Positions 1-11,650 of a DNA stretch of 64,000 nt are shown here, in pieces. Under the pieces are notes generated by a model. That model saw nothing but the letters and a program-made list of their open reading frames with translations. It had not been told where the DNA came from and did no database searches. Made by a program: the position numbers and the translations under genes. Location of the stretch: contig JAXGGA010001099.1 in NCBI GenBank assembly GCA_038373865.1, positions 62,001 through 126,000 of the forward strand, in the 5' to 3' direction. Position 1 is the first letter of the stretch. Each line of letters opens with the position of its first letter. This stretch comes from Uloborus plumipes (taxonomy: Eukaryota; Arthropoda; Arachnida; Araneae; Uloboridae).

Positions 1-465
1 ATTCGAATATTTGTATTAATATTACTTGTAATACACTTAAAGTTAAATGTGTAATCGCGTGTTATGTTAGTCACGTTATGTTAGTCACAGGCAAGTTTTA
101 TTGAAATACTACTTTTTGTAATATTATTTGAAATATATGTCAAATTTACAATTATTAATGTGAAAGTAACCTTTCACATAGATACTATCAGGGAAAAATA
201 ATAATTTATGGTTTAGTTTTAGAGAACTGTGTTGAACTTAATACAAAATTTTGAGGGTTGCAAATCTGTTATGTTAGTCACGTTGATCAAAATGGTCCAT
301 AACTACCAAAAATGAAAATAATATTATTATTTTTGTATATTAACTTAAACACCTCATCTATGCGGAGAAGAATAACACCTTGTTGTTGGAATTGTGACAA
401 AAATAAGGCTCGCACACAGAAAATAAGATTAAAAATTTATTCTAACTGTTATGTTAGTCACAATG
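1..465. repeat. Transposon end with four GTTATGTTAGTCAC motifs
   Basis: The 14-base motif GTTATGTTAGTCAC occurs exactly at 61-74, 75-88, 268-281 and 448-461, always in the same orientation. The last copy runs into CACAATGG, which looks like the outer end of a Tc1/mariner-type inverted repeat. The other end lies outside the window, so the class is inferred. No coding region was seen here. Confidence 0.45.
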
Positions 466-1700
466 GAATTACCGTAAGATTAAATTGAAACTTTAAACAA
501 ACCCTGACCCTGATTGCCGATCTCATATTAAAACGAACTTGTCTGATCATAAAGCATTTTAAATCTAAATATATTTAATTGTTTTCGAGAGGATATGGTG
601 AACACGCAAAAGGAAAGAATTCTTATACTAGTAAAATTTTGCTAATTGCAGAAGCATAATAAAGAAGGAAAATCGAAAATTCTTACACTAAAATTAATTA
701 CAAGTATTTTAATTGTTAACAAATAGAAACTGGCAACAGATGAACATATTAAATCATTGTTTTCTTTCCTCGTCGGCCAATAATGACATCGGTTTCCAAT
801 CCTGTTGATTTAAGCCTTAGCCGCATTTGCTAAAAAACGTTATAATTCGAGTTCTATTTTACATGGAAGTTCCAAACACATCTTATCAGACGCAGATTTT
901 TTTTTCTTTTGGTACTATTGTTTTAATTTTTCCAGTATAGTTTGCTCAACGAAAAACATTTTAAAGGCTTTTAATTGATATCTTTTAATTAATGACATCC
1001 GAAAACGTCGACTTGATAAGAACACTCTCGATCACTTCACCTTTCAAACAAAATTTTTTTTTCAAAATTGGTCTATCCGTTTAGGCTATACGGTGCCACA
1101 GACAGATACACAAATCGACAGATATACAGATGCACAGACACGTCAAACTTATAACTCCCTTCCTCGTTGCGTCAGGGGTTGAAAACTGAAAGAATTAGTT
1201 TGAAGCACGTTCTCACTGTTATTGTGTTCAATCAGTTAATGTTCAACGCGAGAGCTAAGTGCGGGGAAAAAATGTGACTATGTAAGAATGAAGGTTTTCA
1301 CGGCCGGTGTAATATTAGTTAAGGATTCGGGGCTGTTGTGCCGTGGTCTGAATGGCTTCAATATATAAAAAATGTGACTGTTCGGAGTAACCCAATCTTT
1401 TGTCGAATGTCTTGGCATCCATAAGCTCACATCTTTTTGCATTAAAAAAGAGGTTCCTCGCAGCTTCGAGACATGTGCCTGCCATGTTTAGAAAATTCAG
1501 GCTTTCATAACGTTGATGATGTTATTTTTACAATTTTAGGCAAAGTATTAAAACACATATCATTAATAAACGCTTCGAAATAAAATTGAACTACTAGTTT
1601 TATATTTACATTTATTTACACACTTTATAAATAAACTCGATAGTAACAATTAACATGTGTAACACGTTTATTACGAACAGGGGTTCTTTCCAGTAGCGAA
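466..1700. other. Intergenic, no gene seen
   Basis: AT-rich sequence without a convincing exon. Around 1,085-1,190 a segment with repeated CAGACAGATACAC-like words followed by a GTCAAACTTATAACTCCC stretch resembles the end of a dispersed repeat; a distant reverse-orientation match lies near 12,205-12,235. Nothing else was recognised. Confidence 0.4.
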
Positions 1701-1799
1701 AATATAAGCTTTTATTTTGCAGAGCCCCATATAATAAAGCTTTTCCACCCCCCTCCCTTTCTTTTTTTAATAATTACTGTTAAACTGATAGAAATTTTC

Positions 1800-2540
1800 G
1801 AAATTGAAGTAAAATAGTGTAATTTTTGTCATAAATGGGGAAATAAGGAAGTTTTAGGGCTCCTCTTAAACTTTTTTCAAAATTGAAGTTAATTTTAGGC
1901 TATTTTTGATGACGTTGGAGGATCGGGACTTCTCTGGGAATTTTACTGAAACTAAAGCTCTAAATGAGCACTTTTAGGCTATCTTTGGGGACGCTAAGGG
2001 AATTGAGAATATTCGAGGGATTTCTCCAGAAATATTTTGACACTAAAGCATAACTCAGGATATGTGTGGTTATGATAGAGTAAAAGAGAAAAAGAGGAGG
2101 TTCCCTCCTGATTTTATTAAAAAAGTGAAGTCCATTTTAAGTAATCTTTTGAGAAATCAAAAGTTCAGAGATCTTTCTCTAAAAGGTTTTCGAAAAAAGG
2201 AAGAGCAATTTCTGGTTCTCTTTGGAGACGTTGACAAGAGGTGTTTATGAATCTCTATCAAAAATTTTTCAAAAATGAAATCCTAAAAGTGCAATTTTAT
2301 ACTATCTTTGGTAGTAACGTTAGCAAGTACTCTCCTCTAGAAATGTTTCGAAATTAATGTTTTAAAAACGTTTTTATTTAGGCTATCTTTAACACCGTCA
2401 AGAGAAGAGGTAGGATTCGGGAGCTGCCCCCGAAATTTGGCAATATTGAAGATTCAATAATGCAATTTTAAGCTGAAGGTTGAAAGGTTGAGGAGGGAAG
2501 ATGCATATTTTTTGAAATTGAAGGTGTAAATGTACTTTTA
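1800..2540. repeat. Degenerate tandem-like repeat with a GGCTATCTTTGG core
   Basis: Related words (GGCTATTTTTGATGACGTT, GGCTATCTTTGGGGACGC, TTCTCTTTGGAGACGTTGAC, CTATCTTTGGTAGTAACG, GGCTATCTTTAACACCGTC) recur at about 1,897, 1,976, 2,214, 2,301 and 2,382, each followed by a similar GGGA/CTCC-rich stretch. Spacing is irregular. It looks like a decayed tandem repeat or the inside of an old transposon. The 62-codon ORF within it has no recognisable domain. Confidence 0.4.
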
Positions 2541-3009
2541 GCAGGGGTGCCCATTACCCCCAAAAACACAGGCTCACCGTTCTCAAATTTTAAAGATCCT
2601 TCTAAGAACGAGAGCCACACTTTCAAGAAAAAATTAAAACTTTAAAAACACCCCCTAAAAATAATTCAATAGTCCCGTTTGTGACATGATCCTTGATGGG
2701 CGTCGCACAACGTTGGACAGGGGGTCCAACGTTCCAACGGACCGAATTTCAGCCCAATATAAAAATCACAAGAACTTTGCCAATATTTGCCAAACTTTTT
2801 TCTTTAACTGAAATATAAACATATTGTGTCCAATTTATTTTTTAATTATGGCTGTACATAGTATTTTTAATAATGAAAATCAATGTTGTATATACTTGTA
2901 CTGTCCGTCCGTGAAAGACGCGCCTAGCACTCAGGAACCGTTCCACTTAAAAAAGGGGTGATGGGTTGTGAATGGGAACTTTCCGAAGTTTTCAATTTAA
3001 AACTTGTTT

Positions 3010-3700
3010 ACTAAAACGGTAAATAAAAATATTAAAAACCCGATGAGATATGAACGTTAAAAGGAAATAATTTTTCACGGCGCATACGCGAACGACAGAA
3101 ATTTATAACTACAAAAATAGTGTAGCTTGGTTTATACTGCATCTTATAAAAAAAGTTCCAGTTGAATATCGCAAAAATTGAAAAAGATATCAGAGATCTA
3201 GTGAGCTGTAATTCATTCATTCGCAGACAATACATAAATGGCGAGGGGTTGTCCACAAATAGTGTGGTGACATACGAGCATTTTTTTCAATGTTGAATTG
3301 TATACAGTTTGAAAATTTATATTCTGCATAGAAGTCACATTTCGCCTTTTCGGCCAAAAAGACCTTTTACGTTGGTAGTCAAAAGTTATCCGGACACCCC
3401 TGAAACGTTGGTTTTGAACGATGACGAAATAACCTTTAATTTAAAAATAGCTCTTTGTGGACAGACCCTCACTGTTTATGTATTGTCTGCGAATGAATGA
3501 AATTCAGCTCACTAGATCGCTGATATCTTTTTCAATTTTCATGATATTCAACTGGAACTTTTTTTATAAGATGCAGTATATACCAGGCTACAAGATTTTT
3601 GTAGTTATAAATTTCTGTCGTTCGCGCATGCGCCGTGAATTTTTTTTCCTTTTAACGTTCATATCTCATCGGATTTTTAATATTTTTAAAAACCGTTTTA
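3010..3700. repeat. Inverted repeat with arms of about 250 bp
   Basis: The segment 3,010-3,260 is the reverse complement, with scattered mismatches, of about 3,455-3,700. Both arms contain the words ATTGTCTGCGAATGAATGA and ATTTCTGTCGTTCGCG. The spacer is about 195 bp. This explains why similar short ORFs appear on opposite strands in the two arms. The right arm lies inside a Tc1-like element, so the left arm is probably a truncated inverted copy of that element's interior. Confidence 0.7.
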
Positions 3701-4137
3701 GTATGTTCTTTCTCTTGTATTTTGTCATCTTTCCTGAAGTTTTGATAAGGTTTGATTAAAAACTCTGCGTGTTATGAGCAAAAACCCTTCAAATAAAATT
3801 GCCGTTTTTTAAAAAATGTTTCATATCTTCGGAAGTAAGAGTGGTACGTTCATTTGAATTTGTATAGTAATTATACATAGTATGCTAATTAATTACTGAA
3901 ATGCATAGCTTATTCCGAGCTATTTTCAAAGAGTTATGGTCAAAAAGCGGTTATTCTTTCGACCCCCCTTCTTATCGTCCCCCAAAAGCAAGGGTAATTT
4001 AATTTCAACTTGGAAATGTTCGGTGAAGAATATATTTTGTATGACTAAAGTTAAAGAACAATTGATCACTTATTTATCAAGCTATATGTAAAAATGTAAA
4101 TTTTTGAAAGTGTCCGGATACTTTTGGCCACCTAGTG
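3367..4137. mobile_element. Tc1/mariner-like non-autonomous element
   Basis: The right end reads GTGTCCGGATACTTTTGGCC followed by ACCTAGTG and then TA. The left end holds the inverted counterpart GTCAAAAGTTATCCGGACAC at about 3,377. Inverted repeats with CAAAAGTATCCGGACAC are typical of Tc1-type transposons. The left terminus has decayed, so its exact start is uncertain. No transposase frame remains. Confidence 0.55.
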
Positions 4138-4139
4138 TA

Positions 4140-5060
4140 GTAGATATGATGCCCTACATTTTGGAAAAATGTAGCAATTGTCCGAAGTTTCCCTCATATA
4201 AATTTTTGTGCCTAAACAAAGGGGAAAATCGTTATTTTACAAAATGTCTCTAAGTTTAAAGCTGATTTTGCATACAAAGGAGTTTAAATGGAACTCCAAA
4301 AGCAAGGTATTTCTTTTATGATACGTGGAACTTTACTGGGTATTAATGTAAACGAATGCTAATGTATTCCTTAAAGCTCGAGAATAAAAAATAAAATGCT
4401 TAATTTTGAGAAAACTGAGTAATTTTCAGTTTTTACAACTCAGTAAAAAGTTAACTATTGCAATTAAACTAGTAAATGCGAGATCGATAAATAACCTTAT
4501 TCCATAGATTATGGCAATATAAAACTTTTTTATTTACATGACATAAGTAATAAAATAGAAGGCTTCTAACAGACAGCATTTAGCATTTGTGTGGATGATG
4601 CTCAATCATGCCAAGTTTCAGTTGCATGTAACGACTAAAACGAAAAATATTGAGTCAAACTGTTTTAGATATTTCTATATATGCATAAAATGAACCTGTA
4701 AACCAAAATTCATAAAAATCTATACCATGCGACCATCACTTTTTTCTCATTTTTGCTCATTTCACATGGATTGACCCAAAAGTAAAGGGTAGTCAATTGA
4801 CCCCCCCCCTGACATTGTTAAATAAATGTATTTACATGGAAGTACTGTCTAAAATTTTTTCGTGCGACCTCCGCTGTATCTGCGCACGCGCGAAGTCTCC
4901 TCGGACTTGCTCGAAATGGGGGGAAAAGCAACGAGGAAGTAGAAAGCGAACAAAAGCTGAAGGCATCGGGTAGTGCGTATCCTAAACCTATCTCCCCTTT
5001 TTCAGATGGAAGCGTCCGTGGCTCCCAGGCGCACAAAACGCAAACAGGCAGTAGGCGTCG
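4140..5060. other. Intergenic; local GC-rich block at 4,860-5,050
   Basis: AT-rich non-coding sequence up to about 4,850, then roughly 200 bp that is clearly richer in GC and CpG (words such as GCGCACGCGCGAAG). The minus-strand ORF over this block has no recognisable domain and ends in a poly-C tract. It may be a dispersed repeat or an old CpG-rich promoter fragment. Confidence 0.3.
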
Positions 5061-5105
5061 TTTTGCTATTTGAGTATACACCTTTTGCCCCCCCCCCCTC
5101 CCCCA

Positions 5106-5365
5106 GTTACAGTAGGCATTTCTGAGTACAGTAATGATGATCAAACTTTACTGCACCTGAGAACTGGGTGTAAAACTATTGAAACTGTTTGTACCTACCA
5201 TGCAAAAAAATTTCTTGACAAGTTTTGCCACCTTTATGGAACTTCTTGCTGGTAGGTACAAACAGTTTCAATAGTTTTACACCTAGTTCTCAGGTGCAGT
5301 AAAGTTTTATCATCATCACTGTACTCAGAAATACTATTTACAGTAGACTGACTGCCTACTGTAAC
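5106..5365. repeat. Near-perfect hairpin, 83-bp arms
   Basis: Arm 5,118-5,200 and arm 5,250-5,332 are reverse complements with 3 mismatches in 83, separated by a 49-nt loop. A further exact 12-bp outer pair (GTTACAGTAGGC at 5,106-5,117 with its complement at 5,354-5,365) extends the fold. A transcript from either strand would form a long double-stranded stem. The arms overlap the decayed reading frame described at 5,110-5,740. Confidence 0.85.
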
Positions 5366-5740
5366 TTAAAATATTACAATCATCATTCTCAAAAACTCCT
5401 ATGGAGCATTTAGGGTTATCCATAACTTATTTACAGTTTAGATGTAGAAAGACAAATTTAAATTTATATTTAAAGATTCTAAAGAATTTCTTCTTTTACC
5501 TTTAACAAAACATTCTGTGAATATGAATGAACTTGAAAAGAAATCACTTCAGCTTCACAAGATTTTACAGCAGAAACACTAGCTCAACAACCTACTTCTT
5601 TCAGAATTTGAAAGACAACTAAGGTACACATGTGAGAGCAAGTCAGAACAAGGATGACCACATGGTATGAACAAACCTGGACAAGTTGAGAAATGCTCAG
5701 TCCTGTTGTACGTAGCAATCAGATGTTTAAAAATCAGACA
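5110..5740 (+). pseudogene. Decayed transposon-type ORF fragment
   Basis: One frame at 5,118-5,255 reads through LLHLRTGCKTIETVCTYH and KKFLDKF before a stop. About 200 bases later a second stretch (about 5,455-5,740) reads MNELEKKSLQLHKIL, is broken by TAG, then continues LLLSEFERQLRYTCESKSEQ to TGA. The first block recalls, from memory, anonymous transposon-associated proteins of arthropods and cnidarians with a C-x(2)-H then KFLxKF pattern; I cannot name the family. In-frame stops show it is not functional. The first block is partly duplicated in inverted orientation by the hairpin, so a rearrangement hit this copy. Confidence 0.35.
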
Positions 5741-6657
5741 AGTTTAGTGGTATTCTATATTCCCAGGTGTTAAAAATATTAAATTATCTTATTAAACTTT
5801 AAATATGTTTCTTCATTGCTCTTTTTAGTCTTTTTTTAGCATTTAAAGCAAAGAATAAAGTATATAATTACATTTAAATAAAAAAAAGATTAAAAAAAAT
5901 GAAAATAATCGTTTTGTTTTTGTGCAATTTTTTGAAAGTTCAGTCCCTTATATCTGCCAAATGCCTTTGAATAACGAAGAAACTTTTGCTTTATTAGAAA
6001 GCTGGTAAAAAGTACTTAAAATACCACAAATAAAAAAAAAATTTCTTGCCCCCCCAAATGCATTTTTTTAGCGTTGAAAATTGGATTTTTAAAAAATTTA
6101 CAACTTTGGAGGGGGGGCATGTCTCATAAAGGGGGTGGAGTAACAAGCCAATTTTTTTTATACAGTAAGTAACCATGACTATGAATATATGATAAAAAAA
6201 TGGGCTTGTTACTTTGAACCTTTCATGGGTTTTTTAATTTTCGAAAGTAGTAAAAAATGTCATTTTCGTCGTGAACTTTAACCTTGAAAAAAATAAATAT
6301 TTTTTAAAAGTCTGAAATTTATTGATAGCATATATAAAATGATCTTTTTCTTAGCTTTCCAATGAGCTATGTTTGAGCTCAAAATCTTTGATAGAAAAAA
6401 AGTTATAGTTCAAAAGGCAAAGCATCAAAACGCCCGATTTTCGCTGTTGCCAACAACAAAAATGGCCTATATATCAATTTTTTAAAAAATAAAATGAACA
6501 CAATTTTGAGCTCTGGGAAGTAAAAGGAATACACATGCAAATTTTCATCAAAATCAAACATGGTGATGCAACAACTATTTAAAATGGAATGACCCCTATA
6601 TAATATCTGGAGCCAGACTAGCATTAGTCCAAAAACGGCAATTTTGACTTTATTTAC
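5741..6657. other. Intergenic, no gene seen
   Basis: AT-rich DNA with homopolymer runs (poly-A, and short G/C runs near 6,050 and 6,110). It directly follows, in minus-strand sense, the exon at 6,658-6,790 and so could be intron of that gene, but no partner exon was found. Confidence 0.35.
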
Positions 6658-6790
6658 CTGCATTGTATGTAGAATCTTGTTCCGCATCGATCCAGGAGAA
6701 CGGTATTCTATAAAAGAAATTCCTTCCCAACTATCTGGCAAGCGAGAGTCCCATCCTTTATGCGATTGAGCCAAATGTTTTCGTGCTCTC
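6658..6790 (-). CDS. Orphan internal exon, unidentified gene
   Basis: A 133-nt open segment on the minus strand is bounded by a good acceptor (pyrimidine-rich TTACTTTTCAG at the 6,791 side) and a good donor (CAG followed by GTAAATA at 6,657). It encodes 44 residues with balanced composition, including HKGWDSRLPDSWEG and ISFIEYRSPGS, unlike the low-complexity shadows around it. The exon enters with one nucleotide completing a codon and leaves on a codon boundary. The pattern LPxxW followed by a Y-R segment is loosely like the N-terminal domain of the proteasome regulator PI31 (PSMF1), but this is a weak resemblance. No neighbouring exons were found, so the gene could be truncated, use distant exons, or be a relic. 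Confidence 0.4.
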
Positions 6791-6864
6791 CTGAAAAGTA
6801 ACGAAAAAATTAACTTATATTAGTTTGCCTGTGAATTATAGGTGTTGAGTAAAGGTGCTTGTTT

Positions 6865-7096
6865 CTTTATTTGTTTATTTACAACACATATTTCGAGCTC
6901 GTGTACTTGGTCACACAGGACTCGTTTAAGAACTCACGTCCAATATGACAGATAGTACAAAACAGAAACATAGTACAGGACAGAGTTTACGATCACGGAG
7001 AAGGAAGTTACAACCAGAGCGAGGGCGGGAATCGAACCCGCCGTCCTGGGCTTGCTAAAGTGACGTGCAGACAGACAGCGCCGGCAGGACCCCAAG
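6865..7096 (-). mobile_element. tRNA-derived SINE
   Basis: Read on the minus strand, 7,096-7,019 is tRNA-like: a B-box GGGTTCGATTCCCGCC is preceded by D-arm-like sequence. It continues into a body (ACTTCCTTCTCCGTGATCG) that resembles the body after the tRNA-like head at 54,075, and ends in an AAATAAACAAATAAAG tail near 6,865. The head lacks a convincing acceptor stem, so it is not a functional tRNA. Confidence 0.6.
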
Positions 7097-7099
7097 GTG

Positions 7100-8691
7100 C
7101 TTATAGTTAAGATGCGGATATTAGCAACAAACTCTAGTATGTACACAGATCAGAATATATATGTATTTAGACATTTAGTGTCTTTGTATTTTTGAGATAT
7201 TTACTGAATCATGGTGTTGCTAGATCATGCGAGTCATAATGACTTCTACTTGCAGCAATTTAAGTGAAAGTCAAGCCCTAATATTTTAAAAATTGACATT
7301 TATACGGGCGATTCAGGAATAAGGATTCGTCATGTCACCAGAAACAAGGATCTAAGGAGCAGTGCTTCTCGGCGGGCTTTAAAAAAAAATCACAACCGAA
7401 TCTACAATGGTAAGTGTCTAAATGACTCAAAACATGACTTTCAAATTCATTACTGAAATTTTAAATTATGTTTTGACTCCAATTATATACTCATGTTTGC
7501 GAAAATAGTAACAAAACATGAGAAATAGCTATAGAGAAAGAGCTCATGGACCGTCAGACCTGCATTATTTTATAAAAGCTGAAATTTTTTCTTGCGCATG
7601 TCCCCAGCACAGGTAAGAACGATCAGCGAGTATGAAGTTTGGACTGTGTAGTAGGGTGAATCGAAAAAAACTAGTTTTTGGAATTTCAATTCGGCCAGGG
7701 TGAGAAAACTTGTCCCCCCACTAGAAGAGATCTCAAAATTGTCTTTAAAAAAAGTTTGAGAAAATCCAAAGTTATTTGGAACACCTCTTAAGCCTGTTTT
7801 AAGAAAATCTACAATTTTTCTCAAATTTTTCTTAAAATATAGGCTTTAAGTTTTCCAAATAAATTGAGATTTTCTGCAGGCATTAGTCTCCAGATCTTTG
7901 TAGATTTTCTGTAGAAAATGTTCTCAGAATTTAGGCTTCAAATGTTCCAAATAACTTGAGATTTTTCAAAGGTGGAACTTTCCGCAGATTTTCTACAAAA
8001 TTATATTATTCAGAAAATTTTAATTTCTTACTATTACTTTCCTTCTACATTAAGATGCAGTCATAAAAAAAGTAATCACAAATGCCCTTGTAGATTTCAT
8101 TGAATGTAATCTACAAATCATTACAAATGCATAAACTATTTTTATATGCATTTATAAAATGCAGATATTTTAAAAGACTTTTAATTCAGACTTCGCCCAA
8201 ATTTGTTCTAATAGGATTAATGATCTCATTTTTCAGTTGGATACATACATTCCTCTAGCAAAAGAGGCTTATTTTTATGTGAAGCTACAATCAAAATTAA
8301 TTATCAGTATATTTGAAGTAAACTATAATACATTTCAGCTTTATTTTTTTCTTTTTTTTTTTTTTTTTTGGAACCAACTTTTTGAAATCATTGCCAAAAA
8401 ACTAGTCAACCCTTATTTTTGGGTATGGTCAATGGCATGAATTTTATTTTTCAAGATGAATAATCTGGATACCACATTTAATGAATCAAAAAGGTACAGC
8501 TAATATATTTATCCATTAAATTCAAATGCTACTAAGTGCAAGAACTTTAAATAAAAAAAATATGAAAAATGTACAGAAAAGACAATATTCGCTAAGTTGG
8601 TTGCATTTAAACATTACTTTTAAATTCATATCTCCTTCACGTCAGTCACAAGTCTCTATCATAAAAAAGAAAAGTCCGAAACAAAAGTGGG
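7100..8691. other. Intergenic with internally repetitive AT-rich DNA
   Basis: Between about 7,730 and 7,990 the words TTCCAAATAA.TTGAGATTTT and GTAGATTTTCT recur, suggesting a degenerate local duplication. No exon with credible splice sites was found. Confidence 0.35.
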
Positions 8692-8700
8692 CCCTAACCT

Positions 8701-11191
8701 TAGGGTGGTTCACAAACCTATGGTAAAAAAAAATTTTGTTCTACAGGTCACGGCGGTGGCTCATTTTTTTACCTTTATCCACCCTAATATACTGCCAAAA
8801 TTTCAACCTCCTACTTAAATAAAAAGACGGTGCTCAAAGCTCAAACAGTTCTCCAGTTTTTGTCAATTTCAAACGTTTTTCGGTTGAGCGGCAAAAAAAA
8901 AAATTCCGGGTGTTTGCTATCATTTTTGCTGATTCTTATGTTCAATGATCCCCTGAATCCTAATATAGCCACCCTTCCCCCCCCCTTGCTTCCCACTTTT
9001 CGAAAATAGCGCCCCCTCCCTTTCTATTTTCATCAGATTTCGACAATTTCATAGATATTATTTGGAGGGGAAGGAAGCAGTATATTTACCATTAACATTC
9101 TTCTATAGGGCTAGAGAGGTGAAAAGTTCAAAATCATAAACACTTTTCGCAAGTTATGAGACTCATGGGAGTGTTCCCCCCCCCCCCCTCCGTAAAATAT
9201 TTAACATATCATCAACAACTCTTTTTTTTCCAGCTTCAAAATTTTACACTTATTTTTTGGTGCAACATATTGGACTGCTTCTACGACTCCCACATCCAAA
9301 AAATGTTTCAAGTTGTAAAATTTTTTCTAAAATCTTGGAAACATCGCATGTTACATATGAGTCGCACCGCAGATTTAACTCAGTAAAGAACCTTTCAGTA
9401 TTATTTATATTCATTCCAGTTATGTTCGAGTGATTACCGTGAAGGGGGAAACGGAGATCATGTTTGGATTTAGTGGGGCATATTACATAAGAAACAGCAA
9501 GAATAGTGTCAGATACATTTGAAGTTCATTTTGTGCCAAGCAGTGTTGTTATACTGAAATTTGCTAGAAGTTTTTAAATAAAGCCAAAATATTTAAACTT
9601 ATTGCTATGCAATTCAACTTTCTATGTATATTAATATATAGATTTTTTTTTGAGAGAGAGACTTTTAGTATTGAATATTTTATTGTCTCAGCAAGGATAA
9701 GTACTCAATTTTCTTCAACAGCAGGTAAAAGAAACTGCTTATTGTCTTCATTATTGAAAAAAATTCTGTTAAATTCTTGAATTATTTGAACATTTTCCTC
9801 AGCAACGTTATTTACCATTATTTATTTATTTTAATTTTTTTCTTTTAATTCTGTGATTGATATTATATTTGCATTCGTTGGGGCGTAGGACGAAGAATGT
9901 TAGAAAATAATCTCTAATATTCATGTTTGAAAAAAATCCAATTGTTCTGTACTACACTTGTTATATTTCACATCTTTATTCTTATAATAACTTGCTTTTC
10001 TTTCAACTAGAATTTGATACGAAAAACTAAGTCAAACTAATTAATTCACCAGAAAGGTGTCACAAGTACTTTAATAAAACTGTCCTAGTTGTTATTTCAA
10101 TTTCCAGGTCGTTCATATCTTATAAGGTTTTTTCCAAGTTCAGATATTCCCAGAAGTTTTAATAGCAAATGGAGCATCTATTAGTGTTCAATCTATTTGT
10201 TGTACTGTACAGAAAGGCGCTAAAACTGTAGAAAGTGTTGTACCTAGGTTATTTCTCTCATGATCAAATGAAAAATCTCTTTTTTATATAGGAACATAAA
10301 TATTTTGAGGCATATAAGAGACTGGATTTTCTCAGATAAGCTCCCTATTGGACTAATAATAACTCAATTATCTCTTTATAATCAGCAAGAGTGATTATAG
10401 ATTTATCTATAGATTTATAAAAAGCTCACAGTTGAAGTTTCAAACTTGTTAAAGTAATTTTTAAATTCTATGTACAACAATCTTTTTTTTTTTTTCTTTG
10501 CCAAACCTTTTTTTCGCTTTAAAGTGATTAAAAAGAATAGAACTTGTGAGGAATATGATGGCCAAAGTAAGCATGAAGTAAATATATTTGCCTAAATTTC
10601 AGATTAGTTCTATGCCAGACTAGCTACAATTGTTTATTTTGTGCAATTGTTTTTATGATTTAATTCATTCTTCTTGTGATACTGTTAGCACTATTAGTTT
10701 AAAACTTTAAATCTTGCAATTTTTTTCTCTGCATCCCACTACTTTAAAAACATAAAAACATTTTGGACAGTTCTTCCACAACTCTATTTTGGCAAGCGTA
10801 AGTTTTTAAAATCAAAGCACAACATGTAGACAAGTAGTACTGCAATTTACATTGTATGCTGTGATCTACTAAATAATCAATTGTATCAAAGGTGTTGCTA
10901 TATAGATTCAAACGATTAAGAAACTTGGCAATTGTTTGAAGTAATATTTATGCATTGGAAAATGAGAATTGAAAAAAAATCTCTTCCAAGAAAAGGGTCT
11001 CTTTAGTCTGAAAAACTCAAAAATTGTGAAAATTACGAAAAAGCGGAAAAATGAAGGGTGTTTGAGCACCATCTTCCATTAAGAGTAGGGAGCTGAAATT
11101 TTAGGGGAGTGATCTCTTACATAAATGTAAAAAAAGTAGGGTGCGCCTTGGTCCGTAGCAAAAAAAAAAAAAAAAAATTTGAACCACCCTA
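8701..11191. mobile_element. MULE-like element with long TIRs and 9-bp TSD
   Basis: The element begins TAGGGTGGTTCAC and ends TTTGAACCACCCTA, and is flanked on both sides by an exact 9-bp direct repeat CCCTAACCT (8,692-8,700 and 11,192-11,200). The inverted repeat continues imperfectly inward for close to 200 bp (for example ACGGTGCTCAAA inside the left end against ATGGTGCTCAAA inside the right end). Long TIRs plus a 9-bp duplication are the hallmark of Mutator-like elements. No transposase frame was recognised, so it is probably non-autonomous. Confidence 0.65.
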
Positions 11192-11532
11192 CCCTAACCT
11201 ATCTCAGGTATAATGCTGTGGGCAGGTAATTGGCAGTAACTGCAAATTTTTCTTTTTCTTTTCCTTTTTTTTTTTTTTTTTTTTTGCATTTTTGAAATCT
11301 ATATTACATTAGTTTTATGGTACAAACATATTTTTTTGGTTGCCGCTAAAAAAAAAAACTATTTTTTAATCAATGGTAATTAGCAGTAACTACGTTTATC
11401 GTTGCATTGGGCAGGTAAATGGCTGTATCTGCGTGTCTGCAGGATGAACAACATAATATGAATCGCTGTACAAAACTTTCATCAAGACGCAAAAACCGTT
11501 TTCCTTTGAAGCTAAACTGAGCGCAAGTAGGG

Positions 11533-11650
11533 GTGCCTTAATGGGAGGTCACGGGAGGTCGTTGTGACCTCCAAAAATTACCTTTATTCACGAATTTTGT
11601 AGAACTATTTGGTAAGTTTAGAGACAATATTACAACAGTGCTTTTTTTAA
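11533..11650. repeat. Dispersed repeat, copy 1
   Basis: This stretch (GGTCACGGGAGGTCGTTGTGACC, split here for length, with its flank ATTTAGAGACA-like sequence) matches 63,358-63,460 in the same orientation with moderate divergence. No coding frame; the class is unknown. Confidence 0.5.

Noticed and set aside
3032..3759. Two similar ORFs on opposite strands (74 and 100 codons)
   Set aside because: They are the two arms of an inverted repeat in a Tc1-like element; no domain and no splice context.
4818..5144. 108-codon minus-strand ORF
   Set aside because: Low-complexity frame through a GC-rich block and a poly-C run, no recognisable domain.
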